A stretch of DNA of 64,000 nt from Yeosuana sp043876835. GTDB taxonomy: Bacteria > Bacteroidota > Bacteroidia > Flavobacteriales > Flavobacteriaceae. Below the pieces are notes generated by a model. It ran no database searches and had not been told where the DNA came from. It saw nothing but the letters and a program-made list of their open reading frames with translations. Every line of letters starts with the position of its first letter. Within the stretch, counting starts at the first letter, position 1. Location of the stretch: positions 194,970-258,969 of the forward strand of contig NZ_JBAWJZ010000006.1 of the NCBI RefSeq assembly GCF_043876835.1, in the 5' to 3' direction. Positions 45,688 through 53,404 of this stretch are shown piece after piece. The translations under genes and the position numbers were made by a program.

Positions 45688-46533
45688 ATGGCCTATCTAG
45701 AATTAAAAAATATCTACAAAACTTACGGACAAGGAGAGACAGCTACACAGGTGCTTTCCAATATCAATCTAACCATTGAAGAAGGTGAGTTTGTTGCTAT
45801 TGTTGGATTTACGGGAAGTGGAAAAACCACACTGGTTAATCTTATAAACGGATTGTTGGAACCAACTAAAGGCGAGGTTTTGTTTAAAGGAGAACCTGTT
45901 GTTGGGACAAGCCATGAGCGTGGGGTTATTTTTCAGAATTATTCATTGCTCCCATGGTTAACGGTGGGGCAAAACATATATATGGCTGTAAAAGAAGCGT
46001 TTCCGAAGAAAATAAAATCAGAATTACATGCCATTGTTGCCGACTATGTGGAAATGGTAAACTTAACACCTGCCATAAATAAACGCCCAAAGGAATTGTC
46101 CGGAGGTATGCGTCAACGTGTTGCTGTAGCCAGAGCCTTGGCAATGAAACCTGAAATGATCATTATGGATGAACCTTTAGGGGCGCTTGATGCTTTAACA
46201 CGAGGCAATTTACAAGACGAAATATTAAACATTTGGGGAAAAGATAAACGCACTGCATTATTGATTACCAATGATGTGGATGAGGGCATCTATATGGCAG
46301 ACAGAATTATTCCGTTGCGCCCAGGGCCTAAAGCCACTTTGGGACCAGAATTCAAGATTGATATTGAACGCCCAAGGGATAAAACAGCGTTGAATGACAA
46401 TCCTAACTTTAAAAAGACACGTAACGCTATCATTGAATTTTTGATGGATATTGGCAATGAGCGTAAATCTGAAGTACAAAAAGAATACGTTTTGCCAGAT
46501 TTAAGCCCGAAAAGCTTTGCAGGTCAATTTTAA
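45688..46533 (+). CDS. Nitrate ABC transporter ATP-binding protein with altered H-loop
   Basis: 281 residues. Walker A GFTGSGKTT, Q-loop IFQNYSLLPW, signature LSGGMRQRVAVARAL and Walker B IIMDEPLGALDA are normal. In the H-loop, where nitrate/taurine-type ATPases read ITHDVDEA, this protein reads ITNDVDEG, so the switch His is Asn. It probably forms a heterodimer with the next ATPase, which keeps the His, so one hydrolysis site may be degenerate. Confidence 0.92.
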   Translation: MAYLELKNIYKTYGQGETATQVLSNINLTIEEGEFVAIVGFTGSGKTTLVNLINGLLEPTKGEVLFKGEPVVGTSHERGVIFQNYSLLPWLTVGQNIYMAVKEAFPKKIKSELHAIVADYVEMVNLTPAINKRPKELSGGMRQRVAVARALAMKPEMIIMDEPLGALDALTRGNLQDEILNIWGKDKRTALLITNDVDEGIYMADRIIPLRPGPKATLGPEFKIDIERPRDKTALNDNPNFKKTRNAIIEFLMDIGNERKSEVQKEYVLPDLSPKSFAGQF

Positions 46534-46548
46534 CATAAAAACAAAAGG

Positions 46549-47382
46549 ATGAGCAGTACAATTATAGATCAAAAAAACAGGCATTTCGATATAGAAAACG
46601 GTATTATGTACCCTTCCAATGTAATGTTGGACTTGTCTAAACTTAAAAAAGTGTACCCAACACCCAAAGGTGATTATGTCGTGTTAGAAGATTTAAATCT
46701 TCAAATCATGAAAGAAGAGTTTGTGACTATTATTGGACACTCTGGTTGCGGAAAAACCACCATGTTGTCCATGATAGCTGGATTAAACCCAATTTCTGGT
46801 GGAAATATAGCCGTTTTAGGACATCATATTAAAGGACCTGGACCAGATAGAGGTGTTATTTTTCAATCACCTAGTTTAATGCCATGGATGACATCACTTC
46901 AAAATGTAATGTTAGGAGTCAATCAAGTATTTCCACATGCTACCAAAGCGCAACGAACAGATATAGCTAAGTATTATCTTCAAAAAGTAGGTCTTGAAGA
47001 TGCCTTTAATAAAAAGGCTAATGAGCTTTCTCAAGGCATGCAACAACGTGTTGGTATAGCCAGAGCGTTTGCCATAAAACCAAAAGTATTGCTGTTGGAT
47101 GAACCTTTTGGAATGTTGGATTCATTAACACGGGGAGAACTTCAAGATATTCTAATTGAAATTTGGAACAAAGAAAAAATTACAGCTGTTATGATTACTC
47201 ATGATGTGGATGAAGCTATCTTTTTAGCAGACCGTGTTGTGATGATGACCAGTGGCCCCAGAGCTAAAATAGGAGATATATTGGACATTAATTTTGAAAG
47301 GCCACGAACTAGAAAGGCAGTTTTAGAACATGACGATTATTATAAATATAGAAAGCATCTTATAGACTTTTTAGAACATTAA
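46549..47382 (+). CDS. nrtD: Nitrate ABC transporter ATP-binding protein
   Basis: 277 residues. Walker A GHSGCGKTT, signature LSQGMQQRVGIARAF, Walker B LLLDEPFGMLDS, H-loop ITHDVDEAIFLAD intact. It belongs to the NrtD/SsuB/TauB group. An N-terminal extension of about 30 residues precedes the domain. It starts 16 bp after the other ATPase. No NrtA-like C-terminal domain, unlike cyanobacterial NrtC. Confidence 0.94.
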   Translation: MSSTIIDQKNRHFDIENGIMYPSNVMLDLSKLKKVYPTPKGDYVVLEDLNLQIMKEEFVTIIGHSGCGKTTMLSMIAGLNPISGGNIAVLGHHIKGPGPDRGVIFQSPSLMPWMTSLQNVMLGVNQVFPHATKAQRTDIAKYYLQKVGLEDAFNKKANELSQGMQQRVGIARAFAIKPKVLLLDEPFGMLDSLTRGELQDILIEIWNKEKITAVMITHDVDEAIFLADRVVMMTSGPRAKIGDILDINFERPRTRKAVLEHDDYYKYRKHLIDFLEH

Positions 47383-47419
47383 ATACTTAAAACAAATCAA
47401 TAAAACTTAAAACAAAAAA

Positions 47420-48679
47420 ATGAAAAAACAATACGTAATACTAGGACTGTTATTAGGATGTTTGCAATTTGTGCAAGCACAATTTACATTAGACGGGGAA
47501 TTCCGTCCAAGAACAGAATATCGCCATGGTTATGGTAATATTATTGCCGATGGAGCCGATGCAGGCTTTGGAACTTCAACAAGGATAAGACTTAATACGG
47601 GATACACTACAGAAGGATATAAACTTTATATAAGCCTACAAGATGTTATGACTTGGGGAGAAAATAGGCAATTATTGCCCACCGATTCCAATAATTCCTT
47701 TTCTGTTTTTGAAGCTTGGGCCGATGTAGATTTAGGTAGCGGATGGTCTACAAAATTAGGTAGACAAACTATTGATTATGATGATCAACGTATCTTTGGT
47801 TCTGTAGGATGGACGCAACAAGCTCGTAATCACGATGCAGCACTTATAAAGTACAAAAAAGAGAAATTCATGCTTGATTTTGGTTTGGCTTTTAATCAAG
47901 ATAAAGCAGATCTTTCAGGGTTTTCTTCTGTAGGAACCGATTATAATACTGCTGGGTTTTTTTCATACAAAGCCATGGAATATGTGTATTTAAAACAACA
48001 ATGGGAAAGTTTTGGTGCTAGTTTCTTAGCATTGAACACTACATTCCAAGACTTAGCTTCAGGGGTTTCTACGGGCACTGTAAGTAGTTTGTTAACGGTT
48101 GGGTCTCATTTAAGTTATAAAAAAGGAGGTTTTGGTATTGAAGGAAATATATTTGTTCAAACAGGTGAAAGACAAAATGAAGTTGATGTGAAAGGGGCCT
48201 ATTTAGCTGGTTTGGATTTAAGTTTAAAAGCGTCCAGTAAAGTAGGTTTTGGCTTAGGCGCAGAAATCACCAGTGGCAAAAAAGATAATTCGGCAGCGTT
48301 TTTCCCATTGTATGGTACAAACCACAAATTCAATGGGTTTATGGATTATTTTTATGTAGGCAACCATGCTAATTCAGTAGGATTGGTTGATATCCATGCT
48401 AGTGCTAATTTTAAATTATCTGAAAAATCTGGGCTGTTATTAAAAGTATTGAATTTTAGTGGTGAACAAAAACTACCAAGCGGTGATAAATCTTTAGGAA
48501 CAGAAGTAGATTTAGTATTTAACACTAAATTAAAAGGAGCTGGTCTTGCCATAGGATATTCTCAAATGTTTGCCAACGATGGTATGTATGAGTTAAAAGG
48601 AACAACAAAAGATGAGGCTGCCAATGGTCAAAATTGGGCTTGGGCGATGTTAACTATTAAACCTAAATTTTTGAATTAA
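47420..48679 (+). CDS. Alginate_exp-type outer-membrane porin of the nitrate operon
   Basis: 419 residues. Signal peptide MKKQYVILGLLLGCLQFVQAQ. Residues FTLDGEFRPRTEYRHGYG, TRIRLNTGYTTEGYKLYISLQD, and WSTKLGRQTIDYDDQRIFGSVGWTQQARNHDA are typical of the alginate-export/porin family of flavobacteria, a roughly 18-stranded barrel. Because it is the last gene of nrtABCD, it is likely the outer-membrane pore for nitrate rather than for alginate (inferred from position). It ends with a hairpin terminator. Confidence 0.86.
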   Translation: MKKQYVILGLLLGCLQFVQAQFTLDGEFRPRTEYRHGYGNIIADGADAGFGTSTRIRLNTGYTTEGYKLYISLQDVMTWGENRQLLPTDSNNSFSVFEAWADVDLGSGWSTKLGRQTIDYDDQRIFGSVGWTQQARNHDAALIKYKKEKFMLDFGLAFNQDKADLSGFSSVGTDYNTAGFFSYKAMEYVYLKQQWESFGASFLALNTTFQDLASGVSTGTVSSLLTVGSHLSYKKGGFGIEGNIFVQTGERQNEVDVKGAYLAGLDLSLKASSKVGFGLGAEITSGKKDNSAAFFPLYGTNHKFNGFMDYFYVGNHANSVGLVDIHASANFKLSEKSGLLLKVLNFSGEQKLPSGDKSLGTEVDLVFNTKLKGAGLAIGYSQMFANDGMYELKGTTKDEAANGQNWAWAMLTIKPKFLN

Positions 48680-48759
48680 ATTTTAATCTGTTTTTTGTTT
48701 AGACAGTTAAAGTTAATTTTTATTGTTAATGCAAAATTAGTCATTTAGTTTAATTTTAA

Positions 48760-48787
48760 AAATCCCATGAAAATGGGATTTTTTTTA
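48760..48787 (+). terminator. Terminator of the nrt operon
   Basis: AAAATCCCAT-gaaa-ATGGGATTTTTTTT. Confidence 0.88.
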
Positions 48788-49012
48788 AATATAATTACAA
48801 AATTTCAAAACAGTTTTATCGTTTGATTCTAAAATAACTAAATCAAGTGTACTTTTATAAACTGTTTAATATCGTGTTTTGCATTTTTACAAATTTTTTA
48901 TTTATCAAGTAATAGTTAAAATATTATCTATGATTTATTTAACATAAACCCTTAACAAGAACAATTAATATAATTTTATATTTATATGGCAACTTATTTT
49001 TATATTTAAAAA

Positions 49013-49126
49013 ATGTCAATGTCTAAAAAACATGTAGTTGTATGTTCGCTTAATTTTTTTGTTTCAGCTTTAATGTGGTTGACATTACTTTACACGTTTA
49101 TTGATACGGTTCCTAGTAAGCAATAA
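49013..49126 (+). CDS. Possible small membrane peptide
   Basis: 37 codons from ATG 49013. The predicted peptide is MSMSKKHVVVCSLNFF followed by a hydrophobic stretch (VSALMWLTLLYTFI) and a short polar tail. A single membrane helix with a basic N-terminus is plausible, but no homologue is recalled and the ribosome site is weak. Could be fortuitous. Confidence 0.35.
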   Translation: MSMSKKHVVVCSLNFFVSALMWLTLLYTFIDTVPSKQ

Positions 49127-49346
49127 TTAAAACAAGGATTTAAAAGACAGATTATATAAAATTATCTTTTGGTTTAAAGTTTCTGATTGGAGAGTTTAAA
49201 AAACTAAAATCTTTATCATGAAATCTCTTCAATTAAAATTTTTTAATTTCAATTGAAGTCAATAGATGTAGGTAGTGAATATGAGTTTCTAGAAAATAAA
49301 GAAATTTTGCACCTATGTTTACCCTAGCTATTTTTATGAAAAATAG

Positions 49347-49377
49347 AAGGGCTTCAATATCTTGAAACCCTTTTTAT
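49347..49377 (-). terminator. Hairpin downstream of the tRNA fragment
   Basis: AAGGG-C-TTCAA-tatc-TTGAA-A-CCCTT with one internal mismatch and T/A runs on both sides. Read on the minus strand it immediately follows the tRNA 3' fragment at 49383, consistent with the original terminator of that tRNA. Confidence 0.55.
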
Positions 49378-49382
49378 TACTT

Positions 49383-49425
49383 GTAGCGAGAGCGGGGCAC
49401 GATCCCGCGACCTCCGGGTTATGAA
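49383..49425 (-). other. 3' fragment of a tRNA-fMet gene, probable attachment-site remnant
   Basis: On the minus strand the sequence runs from the anticodon loop TTCATAA (CAT) through CCCGGAGGTC, a T arm GCGGG/CCCGC, and the acceptor 3' side CTCGCTA. The 5' half of the tRNA is missing; it is replaced by unrelated DNA after 49425. The T loop (ATCGTGC) has drifted from the normal TTCGA type. This is the signature of an element inserted in the 3' half of a tRNA gene, with the displaced 3' end and its terminator left on the chromosome side. Confidence 0.7.
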
Positions 49426-49481
49426 TTCTGCCAAAAAAAATTTTTAAGCACAAACTTGATTTCAAAAACCCATAAAAATTA

Positions 49482-49507
49482 TAAAAACGTATGCAAAAAC
49501 GTATGCA
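49482..49507. repeat. Short direct repeat AACGTATGC x2
   Basis: AAAAACGTATGC appears twice in tandem near 49482-49507, 60 bp inside the tRNA fragment. It may be an integrase arm site or chance. Confidence 0.35.
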
Positions 49508-49648
49508 GTTTTAACCCTTCTGATTATTAAAATTATTTAATGCAATTTAACAAAAATAAATTTAAAAGTTAGAATAGTTTAAAGGAGATCTATTTTAGTA
49601 AATAATATAATTATTTAAATTTTTCTTAATATAAAACTTTGAAATATT

Positions 49649-49711
49649 TTAATTTACTATAAGTTTAATAGGTTCTGAATACCGTCTGATTACTTTGTCA
49701 TTTTTGTACAT
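49649..49711 (-). pseudogene. Truncated second copy of IS3 orfA start
   Basis: Encodes MYKNDKVIRRYSEPIKLIVN then stops. The first 15 residues match orfA at 50233 except at the break. Only the first 83 bp of the element survive here (49670-49752). Confidence 0.75.
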
Positions 49712-49752
49712 AATGTTTAAAATTATGTAGCCTTATTTCAGGACGGGTCAAA
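49670..49752. repeat. 83-bp direct repeat, left copy (IS3 element end)
   Basis: Matches 50192-50274 with two substitutions. It contains the IS left end (GACCCGTCC...) and the first codons of orfA, so the region is two IS copies nested in tandem. Confidence 0.85.
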
Positions 49753-49880
49753 CGCTTATCAGCCCTATTTTTATACTTATAGTAAGCATTGCGTTTATGT
49801 CCAAAACAATTGGTTATAGTAGTTAAAGAAGCAAATCCCTTAGCTTTTTCTTTGGCTATGATCAGGGCTTTGTACTTAGC
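49698..49880 (-). pseudogene. Truncated IS3-family orfB (transposase catalytic part)
   Basis: In the -1 frame relative to orfA, after the A9 run at 49881-49889, the frame reads AKYKALIIAKEKAKGFA then TITNCFGHKRNAYYKYKNRADKR. This is the usual start of IS3/IS150 OrfB after programmed frameshifting. It is cut off about 50 residues in by the start of the second IS copy, so the DDE core is gone. Confidence 0.75.
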
Positions 49881-50233
49881 TTTTTTTTTAGTTCAGCAAC
49901 AGATTTATAGCCTAGGTCTTCAGCAGCTACTTCCAGGTACGAATCCAATACCAGGGCATCCAGATCCTTTTTTAAGAGTAGTTTTTTAAGTTGTTCAATC
50001 TCTTTTTGAAGTTCTTTAATTCGAGTTATCTCGTCTTTCGTTTCCACTTTTACTCTGGTGTTGATAAGGTCTTTACGATTGTACTTCCTGATCCATTCAT
50101 TAATGGTAGTAGGAGCAATGCCATAGAGTTTACCTAATTGGTTCTTGTTTAGTTTGCTCGTTGTGATTTCTTCTAAAATTTTCAGTTTGAAAGGTTCTGA
50201 ATACCGTCTGATCACTTTGTCATTTTTGTACAT
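49862..50233 (-). CDS. IS3-family transposase OrfA
   Basis: 123 residues. Helix-turn-helix (GKLYGIAPTTINEWIRKYN) and a leucine-zipper-like coiled coil (EITRIKELQKEIEQLKKLLLKKDLDAL), then an A9 slippery run near the end. Intact OrfA but OrfB is truncated, so the element cannot move by itself. Confidence 0.88.
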   Translation of the reverse strand: MYKNDKVIRRYSEPFKLKILEEITTSKLNKNQLGKLYGIAPTTINEWIRKYNRKDLINTRVKVETKDEITRIKELQKEIEQLKKLLLKKDLDALVLDSYLEVAAEDLGYKSVAELKKKLSTKP

Positions 50234-50274
50234 AATGTTTGAAATTATGTAGCCTTATTTCAGGACGGGTCAAA
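50192..50274. repeat. 83-bp direct repeat, right copy (IS3 element end)
   Basis: Intact IS end and orfA start; partner of 49670-49752. Confidence 0.85.
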
Positions 50275-50277
50275 ATG

Positions 50278-50406
50278 TTGTGTAACGGTCTTGTATATGA
50301 AAAGTTGCGGATTTTAAGCACTTACTTTTCGGATTATAACTGACCTTAAATATATAAATTTCACTTTGATTAAGCACTGAAACCGCTATTTTTTATATAC
50401 GTCTTA
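50278..50406. repeat. Degenerate attC-like element
   Basis: Left R box TTGTGTAAC, left arm GTATATGAAAAGTTGC and right arm GCTATTTTTTATATAC (50385-50400) pair as in the array on the right (G.T at positions 7 and 12 of the stem, one true mismatch). The right R box is lost (GTCTTAAG instead of nnnGTTRnn). The central part is diverged and lacks the GGATTTTCC hairpin. Confidence 0.6.
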
Positions 50407-50466
50407 AGTTTGTTATTCATTAAATTAGATAATAATCAGAAAGAACAAAAGAGAGGATTAAGGTTA

Positions 50467-50489
50467 GTATATACGGCTGTTGTGCGTTC
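50467..50489. repeat. Right end of an attC-like element
   Basis: GTATATACGGCTGTTGTGCG is an arm end plus R box like those closing the intact elements. Its GTTGTGCGT (50479-50487) is complementary to the left R box of the element at 55313 (ACGCACAAC), which makes 50479-55322 a candidate 4.8-kb cassette. Confidence 0.6.
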
Positions 50490-50636
50490 GTACTTTTCGT
50501 TTCTTTTGTCAGCCAGGGTTGGAAAAGCCATACTCTTTTGCAAGTTTTGGCTTTTTGCGTTGGCTTGTGCGACTTGCAAATGTGTATGGTTTGTGTAGAA
50601 TTTTTTGAAATTGAAATAAATTCCAAAATACTCAAT

Positions 50637-52595
50637 TTATTTATCTTCTCGCTTCAGTGTAATTTCATCAGCAGGATGATAAAGTAAGGGAGAATATTCA
50701 AGTTCGACATCGCTTTTATCAAGCCCAAAATAGCGTTCATCACTTATGCTTAATCGTTTGAAAAAGAAATAGGAATTAAGTAATAAGCCTTGGTGCATAG
50801 AAAACTCATTTTCAACCGAAAGGAATCTTTCAATTACAACAAATTTAAAATCTGGTTGATTGTTGTATTTGGTCGAACCGTCAGGACGAATATGTAAGTT
50901 TAATTCTTTATTAATAACCAAATCTTTAACAATTTTCTTAAAATACAGTTCGGTTCTTGGTTGAATACGAAAACCAACATTAATATTGACCTTAATAATG
51001 GTGTCATCCACCAATTCCGACACGTCATAAGAAAGTGTATGAGGTTCATCCGTACGGTTTAAATGGACAAACCAATACACATCGGCACGTTTGGGTTTTT
51101 TTGCTAAAATGGATTTAATGATTTTTTGTTCTACTTGGTGTCTAAAATCGGCTTTCGTAAGATAAATTAAATGTGTGGCATATTTTGGTATATTTTCATC
51201 AGCACTTAATTCTTGCAGGATTTTTACGTATTTTCCTATATCCACAAATTTGGTAAGCCTATTTCTGATTTTTCTTCCATAATATACTGAATACATTACA
51301 AAAATAAATCCTAAAGCAATAATTAAAGTGATATAACCACCTTCTGAAAACTTGTTTGCATTGGCAAAGAAAAAAGTGGTTTCTACAGTTGCAAAAAACA
51401 AGATTAAGGGATAAACAAAAAATTCGTTCCACTTTAAACGGAAACGCAAATAATACGAAAGCAAATAGGTAGTAACTAGCATTGTAATTGTGATTGCCAA
51501 TCCGTAAGCGGCTTCCATTTTTGTAGAATCATCAAAATGAAGTACCATAAAAACACAACCAATCCACAGTAACAAATTAATTGTTGGTATATAAATCTGA
51601 CCTTTTACTTCCGAGGGCTGGCGGACTGCCACACGTGGCCAGAAGTTCAAACTCATTGCTTCACTAATCAAGGTGTAACTGCCACTTATCATAGCTTGGG
51701 ATGCAATAATGGTAGCAAAAGTGGCGATGATTATTCCTGCTATTAAAAACCAACTCGGCATAATTTCATAAAACGGATTTCTTCCATCAAGAGTAGCATT
51801 TTCACCCAAGTTTATAATCCAAGCAGCTTGCCCCATATAATTGAGCAACAAAGCGGTTTTTACACCAGCCCAAGTAATTCGGATGTTTTTTATACCGCAA
51901 TGCCCCAAATCGGCATACAAAGCTTCAGCACCAGTAGTGGCAAGAAATACGCCACCGAGCAATGCAAATCCGCCCGGATAATTAACCAAAAAATCAAAAG
52001 CATAAACAGGATTAAGTGCTTTGAATATTTGCGGATGTTGTATAATTTGTGAAATACCCAAAGTGGAAAGCATTGTGAACCAGATTAGCATAGCTGGTCC
52101 AAATGTTCCACCTACTTTGTGTGTGCCAAATCGCTGAAAGAAAAACAAGGCTGATAAAATGGCTATGACGATAGGAACTGTCGGTAGGCTTTCCAAAGCC
52201 TTAATATTGGTAATTCCCTCGACAGCCGAAGACACCGATATAGGTGGCGTAATCATACCATCGGCAAGCATTGTAGCAGCACCAATCATTGTAGGAAAAA
52301 TTAAAAATTTACCATAGCGTCTTACCAGAGCGTACAATGAAAAAATACCACCTTCACCGTGGTTATCGGCTCGTAATGTTAAAACGATATATTTTAAGGT
52401 GGTCAAAAAAGTTATTGTCCAAAACACGCAGGAAATACCACCGTAAACCAATGTTTCTGTTATGGCTTTTTCACCTACAATGGCTTTGAGTACATAAAGT
52501 GGACTTGTACCTATATCACCATAAATAATGCCCAATGCTACCAAAAGCGTTCCGAGTGTAACCTTGTCGTTTATTCCGTTTTTATGTCCAGTCAT
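50637..52595 (-). CDS. kup: Kup/Trk-type potassium transporter
   Basis: 652 residues with about twelve membrane helices in the N-terminal 430 residues and a cytoplasmic C-terminal tail. Family motifs: LGIIYGDIGTSPLYVLKAI, ADNHGEGGIFSLYALVRR, GGVFLATTGAEALYADLGHCG. It imports K+ with H+ at the inner membrane. It is the last gene on the minus strand after kdpD-kdpE and three small genes, suggesting that this KdpDE pair controls Kup. Confidence 0.96.
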   Translation of the reverse strand: MTGHKNGINDKVTLGTLLVALGIIYGDIGTSPLYVLKAIVGEKAITETLVYGGISCVFWTITFLTTLKYIVLTLRADNHGEGGIFSLYALVRRYGKFLIFPTMIGAATMLADGMITPPISVSSAVEGITNIKALESLPTVPIVIAILSALFFFQRFGTHKVGGTFGPAMLIWFTMLSTLGISQIIQHPQIFKALNPVYAFDFLVNYPGGFALLGGVFLATTGAEALYADLGHCGIKNIRITWAGVKTALLLNYMGQAAWIINLGENATLDGRNPFYEIMPSWFLIAGIIIATFATIIASQAMISGSYTLISEAMSLNFWPRVAVRQPSEVKGQIYIPTINLLLWIGCVFMVLHFDDSTKMEAAYGLAITITMLVTTYLLSYYLRFRLKWNEFFVYPLILFFATVETTFFFANANKFSEGGYITLIIALGFIFVMYSVYYGRKIRNRLTKFVDIGKYVKILQELSADENIPKYATHLIYLTKADFRHQVEQKIIKSILAKKPKRADVYWFVHLNRTDEPHTLSYDVSELVDDTIIKVNINVGFRIQPRTELYFKKIVKDLVINKELNLHIRPDGSTKYNNQPDFKFVVIERFLSVENEFSMHQGLLLNSYFFFKRLSISDERYFGLDKSDVELEYSPLLYHPADEITLKREDK

Positions 52596-52604
52596 TTTTG
52601 TCTG

Positions 52605-52943
52605 CTATTTGATTTGCTCCTGTAATTCGGTTAAATGTTGGTTTAAATTGATAAGTGTACTGATGATTTTTTCCTTGTCAGTAAATGAAAGTTTTAGGTT
52701 GTTGTAAACATCCAAAGTATTTTTTACAGCTTTTTTGTAAACCATTACATTTTCTGCCATTGTTTGTTTAGTTTCAGAGCCAATGAACCATTTCAAGCCT
52801 TTTTTTATGTTGTCATTGCATTGGAAAATCTGTTGAACACCCTTGTCTTGGTCATACAAACGGGAAAATTCAACAGTATCAAAACATATTTTTGCAATAG
52901 TATCGGCTATAGGTTTAGTAATTTGTATTTCACTTTTTTTCAT
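52605..52943 (-). CDS. Small hypothetical protein upstream of kup
   Basis: 112 residues, soluble, helical, with no motif I recognise (MKKSEIQITKPIADTIAKIC...). The C-terminal half (TDKEKIISTLINLNQHLTELQEQ) may form a coiled coil. Stop is 10 bp before kup, so it is probably part of the potassium operon. Confidence 0.7.
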   Translation of the reverse strand: MKKSEIQITKPIADTIAKICFDTVEFSRLYDQDKGVQQIFQCNDNIKKGLKWFIGSETKQTMAENVMVYKKAVKNTLDVYNNLKLSFTDKEKIISTLINLNQHLTELQEQIK

Positions 52944-52955
52944 TCAATCTTTATT

Positions 52956-53105
52956 TTAGAAATAGAAATATTTGAAGTAGATGAAAACGACTATTCCAAG
53001 AATTACCATAACAATTGATGGCACAATTAAATGTTCGATTTCTTTGTGCCAATCCTGAATAGATTCGTAAGTTTTGCTGTCACCTTCATCGTAGAAAAAT
53101 CCCAT
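52956..53105 (-). CDS. Small single-pass membrane protein
   Basis: 49 residues: acidic N-terminus MGFFYDEGDSKTYESIQDWH, then a membrane helix (HLIVPSIVMVILGIVVFIYF) and a Lys/Tyr/Phe tail. It lies between the KdpF-like peptide and the 112-residue gene on the same strand. Unrecognised; topology and position suggest an accessory of the potassium system. Confidence 0.55.
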   Translation of the reverse strand: MGFFYDEGDSKTYESIQDWHKEIEHLIVPSIVMVILGIVVFIYFKYFYF

Positions 53106-53221
53106 TTTACTTATTAAGTTTTGTTATTACAAAGTTCGGGTGAAAGGAATATATAAATCATCAAGTTTATAGACAGAAGTATAAAAATTTTATAAAGATG
53201 AGAGTTGTAAAAAACAGTGTT

Positions 53222-53308
53222 TTACTTTTTCTTAAAGACATCCATAACCGACATAATAAAAAGAAAGAGTATCACAGCTATTAGTAAAATTGCACCTACA
53301 GTATGCAT
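53222..53308 (-). CDS. KdpF-like 28-residue membrane peptide
   Basis: MHTVGAILLIAVILFLFIMS then VMDVFKKK: one membrane helix with a short Lys-rich end, the size and shape of KdpF (about 29 residues), the small subunit of KdpFABC. It lies just after kdpE, but kdpA, kdpB and kdpC are absent. Sequence identity with KdpF cannot be judged for so short a peptide; the call rests on size, topology and context. Confidence 0.5.
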   Translation of the reverse strand: MHTVGAILLIAVILFLFIMSVMDVFKKK

Positions 53309-53404
53309 AATTATTATAAATTTTATTCAATAGCAAAATAACGGCAATAGCTATAAGTAAAAGATAAAATTTTTTGCAGGGAGGTAAAGATTGTATAAGG
53401 AAGT

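Larger units (their letters stand above)
48790..49382. other. AT-rich intergenic region after the nitrate locus
   Basis: No long ORF. It contains the possible 37-residue membrane peptide at 49013 and a terminator-like hairpin at 49347. No repeat or RNA family could be recognised in the rest. Confidence 0.5.
49670..50274 (-). mobile_element. Nested remnant of an IS3-family insertion sequence
   Basis: Two copies of the same element end bracket orfA and a cut orfB. It lies in the accessory boundary zone between the tRNA fragment and the potassium genes. Confidence 0.75.

Noticed and set aside
49383..49425. Functional tRNA gene
   Set aside because: The 5' half is absent and the T loop has lost the TTCGA pattern.
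50410..50635. Two short ORFs on opposite strands (50410-50598 and 50420-50635)
   Set aside because: Composition is unlike protein, no ribosome site or motif, and the stretch contains a cassette-end repeat.
52764..53018. Plus-strand ORF opposite the small potassium-operon genes
   Set aside because: It is antisense to two better-supported minus-strand genes and has no recognisable features.
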